Source: Plasmopara viticola (lineage: Eukaryota > Oomycota > Peronosporomycetes > Peronosporales > Peronosporaceae). Taken from it: a DNA stretch of 64,000 nucleotides. The DNA is taken from the NCBI GenBank assembly GCA_001695595.3, contig MBPM02000072.1:62001-126000 (forward strand), read 5' to 3'. Under the pieces are notes generated by a model. It saw only the letters and a list, made by a program, of their open reading frames with translations. It did no database searches and had not been told where the DNA came from. Shown piece after piece: positions 32,341-43,107 of the stretch. Numbering within the stretch: position 1 is the first letter of the stretch; the number at the start of each line of letters is the position of its first letter. A program made the position numbers and the translations under genes.

Positions 32341-32373
32341 GAATAAGTCTCGACATTAGAAACCAAAGCATGT
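32305..32373. repeat. Hairpin with 28-bp arms inside the gag remnant
   Basis: Arms at 32305-32332 and 32346-32373 have one mismatch around a 13-nt loop. The right arm duplicates gag sequence in inverted form, so it arose within the element. Confidence 0.9.
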
Positions 32374-35300
32374 TGGAAAGAGGAAAGGAGAGACGTTGAC
32401 TGGACTTATTTGGATATATGCAACATTTATGGCATTGTCGACCACATATCGCCGCATTGTACCGCTTTTTAACGTGAAAAAACGAATCGTTGTATCAGAG
32501 GTGCACTATATGCTACCCTCGAAGATAGAGCTCAAGCTTCGGATAGCTTTGGTCAAGAGTGATCCATTACCGTCCTCATTGACGATAGATATAGTCCTAA
32601 CGGTGTATTAGAAGACCAGATGAAGCGATTTGAGCTCAAAGTGTCCAAGGGTGAGATGATATAAGTCAACCTTGGTTTTGACCAGGTTGTTGAACGTTCT
32701 CAACATCCCGTGCATATAAATATAGAACTACGTGCTTTTCATCTAACTTCCAAAATACTTTATGTCATGCCAGCTTCTAGAATATAAGACGGGATTGTGT
32801 TACGGTGTGGCTGTGTGAACAAACTCTAGATACCATGTGGACTACAGGGCGCCTGACTCCTTACATCAACACGGAGCACTCAACAAAACCCGCAGATAAA
32901 GTCTGGCCAAATGTCGACTGGACAGCACAAACCTCATATAAATTAGAAACGCAAGATCGGGACATACTATCGGCACTAAGGCCACCATAGCCTTCAAAAA
33001 TTTTCGCAGCCGTTTTTTTTCTCCGGTTCGTGCGAATGTTGCGTCACGACAAGGGCGACTAAGCTATCAATCTGCATGTTTTCAAGAAGGCTGAGTACCT
33101 CGAGGATTAAGAATGGTAACCGTCAAAGGATAATATGGTGTACGAAGCACTATGCAAGTATGTGGATATACATTTTTCGCTGAGAGCTTTCTAGCAAGAC
33201 GCCTTAAGTACGAAAAGAAAGTGAGCAAAACGTTTTCCTCGAACTGGGTACCAAGCCTTTATCCGTTAAACAATGGCGCCAGATTTCTGAATAGCGCAAG
33301 ACACTCAAAAAGTGTGTCGATGAGATAGTTTAAGTGTGACATGTTCCACCAATCACGTCTGCCTTCTCGGCACTTACGTTTTTTGTTAAGAAACCTGTGA
33401 GTCGGCGCATTTTGCATAAGTATCGCATGCTTAATCCAGCGATAACTTTTCCGGCGGCAGTTATGATGCACCACAACCTTCTACGCGGACTTATTTTGGG
33501 TTCTCGCCACTTTTCGTGCATGAACCTACCTAGGGGTTACTATCAGATTAAATCGATTAGATCGAATATTTTCTTTGCCGCTTTCTCGACCCCACACAGT
33601 CTATCTGGTTGTCTTCTCATTCTAACCAGGCTTAGCTAAAGCCCGGATTCGCTCAACTGGCTTTTACAGAAAGTATTTAAGATTTTAAAATGGTGATGGG
33701 AAATTATATCAACGACTTCTACGTGTTTACGGCGCCATAAACCATTGCACGGCTTTAGACCGTGTACTTGGGCGGCGAGAAGGACAACAACTTTACAATA
33801 ACTTGTCAAGGTGTTAGTTCTACGGTTAAAGAAGTTTGTCGGACGAAAAGCCGCCCAAGATCCCGACAAGATTGAGTTCATCGGAGAATAGCCCGTATCA
33901 GAGAAACAATACAAACGAAGTCAAGCGTCTCTTAACGCCACTAGTACTTAGTGAACTTTCGGACTCATCGAAACCATTTGGTATCCGAATGGGCGCCTCA
34001 AAAACCGCGATCAGGGAGGCTTGCTTCAAGAAGAGCGGGGGTTGAAGAATCCTATCACTTTTACCGTTCAAAGCTTGCCGAGCTGACTACCCTGTTCAAG
34101 AGCAATTTTTTTCTTGCAATCATTCATGCGCTTAAAGTAGGGCTTGTGTTTCGCTTCCATCAACCGATGACGGTTGAAACAGAATGGAACGTATTGAGAT
34201 GTTTCTGATCCCGAAGACTACAAAGCGCAGAGTGGCTCGCTGGTTCAATTGGCTTGCAAAATACTAGCCTTTGTTTGAGGAACTTCCGTCAAAATTAACC
34301 GTGTTGCTGATACATTATTTCGTTGTTCGATATTCGAAATCAAAACTACTCAGATAAGCTTGCAAGCACAACTGGAAGCGGCTAAGAATTGCAAGATTGT
34401 GGCGACAATCAGACAAACAAGATTACAGTAGCTCAATCCACAGCAATAATGTATTCGTGACATTAAGACCGAGAGAGCTGAATAAAGGAGAGGGTGTACC
34501 AAACCAATTATCGTAGGATGGTATCTCGAACTTTCAAACAGGCGTAGATGAAAGTCCACGACCGTATGTCTCCGACGACAAAGATCTGCAGAATCGCGTA
34601 ATCTATAAAGACGGCGATGCCGCTTAGGATTTTATCAGACCCAATCGGCATGCGCCAAAATAAATAGAATCTGAAATGACGAAGTACGTTTTGCGTGATG
34701 TCGTCACTAATAAAATGTGTCAGGATAGCAAGGTTGGGAAGACTAAATTACAAAGTAAACGTCAACTGCTGAATGTGCGAGAAGGCAAATAGGTCGACAA
34801 TTTTAAAAACTTCATCATGCGTCTACCCTAGGCCAAAAATAATTAAAACCGCCATGATGATTGTTGATCCCTTTGTTAAAAAGGCTGTGGTCATCGCTAG
34901 GAAAACAACAGGCAACACTGCAGAATTTGCAGAGATTATGGTAATTGTGTCTTCGCAACCCAATCTGACCTCGGCTTTTAGGCCATAAACGGATAAACGA
35001 GCGGAAAGAACAACCCGTTCTCTTCAATACTACGTTTGCGGTGACGTCAACTCTGCACAGAACGCTTGGAAGGACTTTCTGCATTCAGTTGGCATAGCCT
35101 ATTGTCGACACGCAGATTGTACGATTAAAATGTCACCGCTCTAAGCCGGACAAGGATACATTTCTTTGATACTGGATGATATGGCATCCTTCTCGAGTTT
35201 GATAAGCTAATAAAATCAGCTTGGGGCTTTCAGCTTTGTCGAGATACTTTACTCAAGGTTGAGCAGGATCGGATGAGCGAAGCACAAAATTGCATAAAGT

Positions 35301-36229
35301 ACGATCACAACAATAGTAGTCTTGTCCTAGACTCCCAGGTTGACAATATGACGCTTTTGGACGACAAAAATTCGAAAGCCCGTCATTATGTTTCGTACGG
35401 TCAACAAACTCGCGCCGAACACATCAACTTATTCTCGATCAAAAATAGATTGACGGTGAATCCAGTGCTTCACTTTATATTGTTGAAGCCGTATCGCAAG
35501 GACCTCGAGCGTCGAGAATAGGTGAATACGATTATGCTGGCTAATGCACCGAGTGACGGCTCATTGAGGTCGTCATTGGACACTGGCACCGTAAAGGAAA
35601 TCTTTAGCACAAAATTTGGTGGCAGGGATACCAAGAAGGAAGCTATTTATCGCCCGTGGAGACTTAAAGGCAAATTACCGGACCCATCGACCTCTAATGG
35701 GAGCTTTTAAAGATGAACTCTATCGTTCGAAATAAGCAATTTTTGTAAAGGGCGTCGTGTGACGCAACTGTCCTGACCGGCAATTTCACCAGTTACGGCC
35801 ATTATATCGCATAAGTTTTAAAACACAACGCTATTCATAGAAATATTTAATTTTATAGTCTCGGGTCAAGGAGCAAGAATCCATAATCATGGTAGTCAAG
35901 TAATCGTATTGATTGAAAAAATTCCAGGATGCGCAACAATCCAGTTGGAGTATATCAGAATTATCGTTAGAATAACAGCAATAGATGGCTAAGAGCCATC
36001 AGCTAGATTGAAGCAATACACGGATCTGTTAGAGCTCTCTATTTTGACTTACTGTTCCATTTCCTCTCAGTAACTAGCCCTCCTTCCTTCGCAAAAGCAG
36101 TCCACTCGCCGTCCAGGACTTGATCAGCAACCAACCTTCAAAGAAGCGTTTTTGCAACTGTGTTACAGTAAAGCAGTAAGTAGCATGTATATACTATTGA
36201 AAACAGCGCTCGGAACAATGCTTTATCCG

Positions 36230-36780
36230 GCAGAAGTAACACGACCAGTAGTTATCTGTTGCAAAAATCGCTAAGTAAAAGCTCCCACCAAGTGTAGTAC
36301 ATCTGAAAGCAACCCCTTTAAAACATCATGAACCTGATTGACGCCATTTCACAAAAATGTGAGAAGCAGCCACAAGACCAGGCCCTTTGAAGATACAACG
36401 AGTTGGGTTAAAGGACTAATTCAAGTCATTTTCTAGACGTAGCAGGAGTAGCTGTATCTTTTGTGAAGGCAAGAACTCAAAAGTCAGATCGATCCCTGGA
36501 AGGATCAAAAAGAAGTTGATTTTCACGACCAATTTTGGCGACTATCACCCCACCACCGGAAGCCGACGTACAAAATAGACAGATAGCGTGCAAATAAGGG
36601 TATTTATCAAAGATGGAGCTCGGAGCCGAATAAAGATTTTAGGCAGCATCAGAATGGAAAAAATTAGCATTGTTTGCTTACCATACTGAGAGTTGTAATT
36701 ACTATGAGCGCAAAAATAGTTCCAACAAATACATTTTTGTCCACCATACTGACATTTGTCTCACCAAACTTGGCTAACTA
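36230..36780. other. Linker between gypsy elements A and B
   Basis: No recognisable gene; probably residual retroelement sequence between two inverted copies. Confidence 0.35.
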
Positions 36781-37990
36781 CAATTTGTTTTCCCGAGTGA
36801 TGGGCAGACTTGAAGTTGAAAGTCAATTTAATGGCCCTCTGAAGACCACACGGAGACTGGTTGGTCTATTTCGCGGTCTCTTTCTGGAGATCATTTGAAA
36901 AAGAGTCGTTTTCCAATATCACACTGTTCAAAGTTTTAGACATTTTAGGCCTCAAGCGTGAATGCAGTCGATTTTTGAATGATGCTCGTGGCTTGTGCAC
37001 ATTTTTGCGCTCGCACTCAGCTGTAAAGGCACAACATCGTTTTCGTAGAATTTGCCTAAAGTACTTTAGACAAGCGTCACAAAGTCTGACGTCTCTGTTG
37101 TCATCAAGTGGTGCTTATTGATGTGATACAGTTCCTCAACGGCGATACATAAAACGATATTTTTGCCGAACCTTTGTCTAAAAAGAGGAGGATCTTTCGT
37201 TTTCTGCTCACCTCTGGATGCGACAAAAAATTTGTAGCCCTCACTAATGTGTTGCAATTGGGCTTGCATTCGAGCTTGCATCTGCGCTTGATACTGCTGT
37301 GGTTGCTGTGTGAGATATAGCACAGGTTGCTGCATGAACAATGTGTCTTGTCCTGTCGCTGCTGAAAAAGCTAAAACGGCTCGAGCAATTAAATCCTCTT
37401 GGTCATAAACACTTAAGTTACCTTGAGGTGTCGGCGTTCGTGAACTTGAGCGCGACGTTAAACATGAAGTTTTATCGTCGTATATGGCCCTGTTGACAAG
37501 GTTTTGGGTTCACAGATCGGCGGTTAGGCGTACGGCCTCTTGTTGAGCCAGACTTGTTAGCGCTCATTGTAAAATCCACCAGATCTTAACAAAGCTATAG
37601 GAAAAACTAGGAAATTTATCGAAGTTTGTTTTATAATTATGGTTTGTGTAAATGATAATTGTTGTCTAATATACCTTTCAAGAGGTCTTTAGTTTGTTGA
37701 AGACGGCGGTTTAGGTTTTAAATAATGTCGTGCACTAAGTTTCTGGCACCTGAATTCTCTTTATCCGATATTTAGTTTTGCATTGGCCAGACAAGCTCGA
37801 GCTGTTTTACTGTTGTCACCGACAAGTCTTTGCAAAGCCTATCGAGCTCTCTGTTACGGCTCGCTATACCGCAGTAATGTTCGTAAAAAAAATTTGTACG
37901 CTCACAAGTTTTTCGCTTTCCCGTACAACGAAGCCGAACGAAATAACCTAGTAGTAAGAATGGGTGTAGAACAAGCAAAGCCGAGTGGGT
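36780..37990 (-). mobile_element. Ty3/gypsy element B (gag and leader only), minus
   Basis: On the minus strand the leader frame (37978-37772) precedes gag (about 37590-36780). The gag text includes PQQYQAQMQARMQAQLQH, VASRGEQKTKDPPLF, HLMTTETSDFVTLV and, near its end, NDLQKETAK, a stop, then LQRAIKLTFNFKSAH. It lies inverted relative to element A. No pol region is present, so the copy is truncated. Confidence 0.7.
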
Positions 37991-37999
37991 AACAATCGT

Positions 38000-38285
38000 G
38001 AAGCTATATATTGTGTTTCTAGCAGCGATGTGGAGCTCATCAAAAGGCGAAAGCAGTTAGCCGAAAGCCAACTGAAGGAGTCAGATATTTTTACCTTACT
38101 ACCGGGTAACGAAAGCTGTCAGGCAGCGAACGTTAAGTATGACTACCCTTTTAATTGAATTCTTCCTGCTATGTGACCCGTGACCAGAAATTACAGGATA
38201 AATTTCTTCTTAGTATGTGACTAAGAGCACCGTTGCCTTAAATTCTTGAAGTTGATACGTTATGTGCTACTATGCAATACAGGCG
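38000..38285. other. No gene seen
   Basis: A decayed stretch between gypsy element B and a dispersed repeat; only short frames. Confidence 0.3.
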
Positions 38286-38289
38286 CGGG

Positions 38290-38600
38290 TAAATATTTCT
38301 TGAAGGTCGGATGATGTCCGAGGCTTGGACGGTAAGCAGGGCGAAGTCGGTGAAGAAGAAGTGTTGTTTAATTTAAGCAAAATTGAATATTGATAACTAA
38401 TGGAAAGCTCACAAATTTTTGTCTCCCTACAGCCTAATTGGTGGCTGTCAGTCAACACTGCTACGATTCGAAGGGTTTAGTTTTAAACATCCTGAATTAT
38501 TTGTAACTAATAAGGTCTCTTGCCTCCCGACTAGAAGAAAGGATGGACCTTTCTTCTAGTCGAAACTGTACGATCACCTATTCCTATGGATAGTAATAAT
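38290..38600. repeat. Dispersed repeat, copy 2 (related to 14260-14570)
   Basis: It shares ordered blocks with 14260-14570. It contains a hairpin with perfect 15-bp arms at 38528-38542 and 38548-38562 around atgga, which the other copy lacks in that form. Confidence 0.5.
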
Positions 38601-39879
38601 ATATATATGGAAATTGGGGATAACGCAGTCATATGGCGCAATGGCCGTTGCCGGCTAACGTGTCAGTAACGACGCTTACGTCACATCGACTGTATCCACC
38701 ATTCGTTCATCTCGTAAATTCTCAGCTGTTATCGTTATGACTCTTACAAAAAATTAATCCAATTACAATTATTCTTAGTGGTTTTACCAAAATTTCAATT
38801 CAGCACTACGGTTGACCTCACTAACACTTACAAGTTAATTGTATGTTTGGGTTGTCGCTCGATTTACGATGGTGGGGTGATAAGGCCGACTTCAAAAGCA
38901 CTTTTAATAAAGACATCCACCTCGTATTATGTACAACACTTCCTCAAGCAAGCTTAATATCCATCTAATATCCAAACACGACATTGGAGCTCGGAAAGAG
39001 CTATGTGGACTTGAGCAACTTGTAATCGGTATGTGTAATTTAAGGTAAAGCATACACATCTGGAAAACATCATGCACAAACCAGAGCTCGACATATAAAA
39101 AACTATATAGAGAAGATAGCTGCGTCTTGTTGACACTATCGCAAAGACAATTGGATGAAATAGCTGAACAGCACGCGACAGCATCAGATTAAAAACAAAG
39201 ATCGTACAAGTGCAAATAATCAAAGGAGATTTAATTGTAAATGCAATATTACTGCATCAATTCGCAACGCATCGTCCATCAGCAAAGCATCAACCGATCG
39301 CTTCAAAGTGAGTATACAACATTACTGAAGCTGAAGTAAAAAAGGGAGCATTTCGGTTAGTCGATCGAACATTAATTTTTTTACGCTAATTCCAAGGCCG
39401 GATAGATTAATTAATATCTTGACAACTAACATCAAATAATGTGGTACGTCCTTATCTATTAGACGCGAGACATCAGCAATAAAAACACGATTAGTTAGAA
39501 TTACATCTGATTTTGCTGACAAGCTATTAGTGGCAAATATCTTAGCCACTTTGCTCGTGGATGGTGGAGAAGTGGTCTTGGGAAATGTCGAAGTGCTGAA
39601 AAACTCAATACGAGCAATATATCGGCGATTAGAAATCGACGTCAATGAAGTCGCCTCGGATGCCAATATTTGGGTGCTCGCGAATGGTCTGATCATAACT
39701 CTACTTGACGCCAGATGAACCCCAAACTCAGTGGGGTCGTATTTTGAGTACGGATACGATTGATCATTTGTTGGTGTGGATTACATCATAGCCGCTTGGC
39801 CTTTTTCACGACATGACAAATAAGCACTGCTTGTCTCAAATTATTCATTGAAGACGGACCACAATCACTCGACAGTATC
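38600..39879. other. Upstream region of the carboxypeptidase gene; no clear gene
   Basis: Frames at 39322-39696 (minus, 124 codons) and 39530-39718 (plus, 62 codons) overlap antisense. Neither has a recognisable domain and I do not call them genes. Confidence 0.35.
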
Positions 39880-41370
39880 ATGAAGTCCGAGACGACCCCA
39901 TTGCAACTGCGCTCAACTTCGCTGCAATATAATTTGCACATCTGGCGGCGCGAGGAATTGCACAAACGAGACATTAAACGCGGCGGCGCTTTCATCCTTG
40001 CGCTATGTGCTGTCAGCCTCATAATCATGAACTTGGCTCAACATCTCGACGACGGAGAGAGCGACACAGCGGAAGAACAAGTTCACATTCACGCTGCAAC
40101 ACAGGCCAAGCCAGAAAATACAATGATGGTCGAAAATAAAGTTTTTTGTGGACTTACCACCCAAGACTCTGGATACATCAAGCTCAACAAAGTCGACGAT
40201 CACTACTTCTATTGGTACTTTGAGTCGCGTAGCCACCCAGCCACCGACCCGCTTGTGCTATGGCTTACAGGAGGCCCTGGATGCTCTAGCATGATGGCGC
40301 TACTCACGGAGAACGGACCCTGTCACGTGCTTCCTGATCTGTCAACACAACTCAATCCGTACTCGTGGACGAATGAAAGCAATGTTGTGTGGTTGGACCA
40401 GCTTACGACAGTCGGCTCAACGAACGGCGACAAACGGGATGCCAACAATAGTGCAGAATATGTGGGAGAAAATATTTACTTTTTTTTGCGAGGATTTCTT
40501 GAAAAGCACCCAGAGCTAGTGAATCGCGACGTATACATTACTGGTGAGGGCTATGGAGGGCACTATGTTCCCGTGGCGGCGTACTTTCTGTGGCAAAAAA
40601 ATAAAGTTTCCAACTTTATTAATTTAAAAGGCATTGCTATTGGCAATGGCCTTGTTCAAGCTGCGATTCAAATGCCTCACTACATCGATATGGCCATTCA
40701 CAATGCGTACAACATTTCGCTAGTAGACAAGGCTCAGTTAAACGCGGTCAAGGCGGCTATGCCTAGTTGTACTTCCTTATTACAGCAGTGTCCTCAAAAC
40801 AAGACTTCGTGTGGTGTGGGCGAGGCTTTTTGCATGGAAAAGCTGTTTGACCCGATGCTTAAGGCTAATCGTAACCCGTACGACATTCGTTTGCCTTGCG
40901 AAAATGACGGTAACAACACTGAGTGCTACGACTTGTCGTATATTTTCAAATATCTTAATTTGGCTAACGTGCGCGAAGTTCTTGGAGTGGACGTTAGAGC
41001 GTGGCAGGCGTGTAAATCAGAGAAATACGATACGTTTGACCCCGCTAAGCCATCCGACTTTTACGTGGCTAGTTTATTAAATGACGGCGTACGCGTACTT
41101 ATATACGCTGGCGATGCTGATCTCGTGTCCAACTGGTATGGAAATCAAGCTTGGACTCTTGCGCTGGAGTGGAAAGGCAAAGACGGCTTCAACGATGCAA
41201 AAGAGACCGCTTTTATCACAACAAATGGGACGAACGCTGGCGTCTTGCAATCGTTTAATAACCAGCTCACGTTTTTGCGCGTATTAAACTCTGGTCATAT
41301 GGTGCCCAAGGACCAGCCAGCAGTTGCACTTGACATGCTCAATAGGTTTCTCAATGGTGGCAACTTTTAG
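39880..41370 (+). CDS. Serine carboxypeptidase-like (S10) protein lacking the catalytic serine
   Basis: Single-exon protein of 496 residues with a signal anchor at about 35-56 (GGAFILALCAVSLIIMNLA), so probably a type II membrane or secretory-pathway protein. S10 fold markers are clear: FYWYFESRSHP, WLTGGPGCSS (128-137), NGPCHV, the Asp-containing YAGDADLVSNWYG (409-421) and the histidine in SGHMVPKDQP (H473). The nucleophile motif, normally GESYxGxY, reads GEGYGGHY: codon 224 (40549-40551) is GGC, glycine. The substrate-binding VGFSY-type segment is also replaced, by TTVGSTNGD at 177-185. The frame is intact over its full length with no stops, so this looks like a pseudoenzyme or a gene recently released from selection. 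N-glycosylation-type NxS/T sites are present (for example NNT at 345-347). Confidence 0.93.
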   Translation: MKSETTPLQLRSTSLQYNLHIWRREELHKRDIKRGGAFILALCAVSLIIMNLAQHLDDGESDTAEEQVHIHAATQAKPENTMMVENKVFCGLTTQDSGYIKLNKVDDHYFYWYFESRSHPATDPLVLWLTGGPGCSSMMALLTENGPCHVLPDLSTQLNPYSWTNESNVVWLDQLTTVGSTNGDKRDANNSAEYVGENIYFFLRGFLEKHPELVNRDVYITGEGYGGHYVPVAAYFLWQKNKVSNFINLKGIAIGNGLVQAAIQMPHYIDMAIHNAYNISLVDKAQLNAVKAAMPSCTSLLQQCPQNKTSCGVGEAFCMEKLFDPMLKANRNPYDIRLPCENDGNNTECYDLSYIFKYLNLANVREVLGVDVRAWQACKSEKYDTFDPAKPSDFYVASLLNDGVRVLIYAGDADLVSNWYGNQAWTLALEWKGKDGFNDAKETAFITTNGTNAGVLQSFNNQLTFLRVLNSGHMVPKDQPAVALDMLNRFLNGGNF

Positions 41371-43107
41371 AAGCTGAAAAAATTATGTGTTAGAAGTAAA
41401 ACTTATTACTCATACTCATATAAATGATTAACAGTAAATGTAGTACGGCAAACGCACAATTGCAGAAATACTATTTCACTGACAATGAATGACAATACCG
41501 CAAAGTGTCATCGGATCAATCAGCGCATGAGTAAGCCTTTAGGCTTTGACTTGTGGGGCATGTGGCGTCACGAGCTCTATATTGTCCACCGTCACGATGG
41601 AGGTCGGTCTCAACATTTACAAATACAATGTACAAGTATTGATTGTGTCACCCATCGACTTTGGAGCCGAGCCATACAACGAATTTTGCAATGAGAATAC
41701 GACAACTTTTTTTTAAGAACACATTGAATTAATGTGACAGGCGTTGATTTCTGAATTTGAGAGAGGCTGCTTGGCTGTTGAAGTAGGAAGAAAACACAGT
41801 CATGACTTTCTATGCTTAAACAGTAATTATTGATACATTCTATTTTATTCCGGCGGCAGGCTGTATTGGTAATCGCCGATAATGGGTCGGATGCAAAAAT
41901 AACAAATCACTAATCATCACAACTAATTAAATGCTTTAGGCAGCCAGAAGGCTCCATAGCACCATACTTTTTGCAAAGACGCGTCAAGTGGGTACAAATT
42001 TAATGTTATTTGCGCTTGCGATGAAAGCAATTGATATCTTAGACCGGCTGGTGTCATAAGTGCTACCATCGTCGCTCCTAAGAAACGTACATCCGCGCTT
42101 GGAATTCTTCGCTACCAAGAATTATGGACAAGTGCATTCCTTCTATTTGCAAGTTTACTGCGTCACATCACTATTGTAAAGCACTCACTTCATTCGTAGC
42201 AATATCTTTTTGTGCTACGGGTGCATTGGGCAATATTTTTTTTAATTGAGACGCTCTCGCTTCGGATAGGGCCCGATGAGTTTTTTAAGAGACCAGTCAC
42301 CTTAAAGGCAATTTTCTTTCGATATCAATTATCTGTGAACTTAAATTGCCTGATCACACAGACAAAATTCGGTATGAAAATAAGGAACCAACCCCAGACC
42401 TTTCTTTTAAACGTCTTCTCATGCTTCGGTATTACGCTATCAATTCGAATAAGCTGATTGGCATCCTTGCTGCTTTAGCCTCTTATAAGTTGCTTTAAAA
42501 AGAAAGGCGGTATATTTATCTTTAAGCTGTCAGTACAATCGGCACGTGTGGCTTTCCTTTCACTGTGCATAACCCTTACAAGTGGCTACTGTACACATTT
42601 ACCGTACCAGGGTCCATCCGCAATCTTCTCCAGCACTTTCAGCACAAAAATTATTCAACGCATCGGACATGTTTTGGTGGCATACTTAAAAATTGGTACC
42701 TATTTATTTAGGATGTGTAAACGTTTTGTGTCTGCGCCGGAGCAAGAAGCATAGAAGCAAGGGTGTTTGCATTGAAGCATTCTAATTTCTGATTGAATTT
42801 TGTAGCGCTAGTGCCGGTAGGTTCTGGCTCACTGTTTGTAGCAATCATTTGGTCATAGACACTCCCATATGCGGCGACATCATTTCTTTGTATTGTAGAA
42901 ATTGGTGTGGCACTAACACTGCCCGCTGGAAAGAGTTATGTAAAAAAAAATCCGCTTAATCGTCTTCGATGTTGTCACCAAGGTGTGGGAGATCGCCTAC
43001 CTCTATGTAATTAAACGACGACGACATGAAAGAAGATGGCGATTTTGGAGCAATAACTAAAAATTTTCACAATGATGGTGACGAGAAGAAAGATTGTCGT
43101 TTCTTTT
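41371..43107. other. Downstream AT-rich stretch, no gene
   Basis: Short frames only (69 codons at 41485-41694, 81 at 42212-42457) with no recognisable domain. Confidence 0.4.

Larger units (their letters stand above)
30530..36220 (+). mobile_element. Ty3/gypsy retrotransposon A, decayed, with diverged LTR-like ends
   Basis: LTR-like ends at about 30530-30800 and 35960-36170 share blocks in order (GAAGCAA near AGAGCT, GACTTG-like, CCTTCAAAGAA-type ending in CAACTGTGTT). The order inside is a leader frame (31095-31451), gag (31700-32340), reverse transcriptase (33480-33640, with RGYYQIK and FFAAFSTPHSL), the RNase H to integrase link (KINRVADTLFRC at about 34290) and the integrase C-terminus (35270-35500, ending LHFILLKPYRKD). 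Frames are broken throughout. It is a dead, roughly full-length copy. Confidence 0.75.

Noticed and set aside
39322..39718. Overlapping antisense frames upstream of the carboxypeptidase
   Set aside because: They overlap each other, lack domains and lie in AT-rich decayed DNA.
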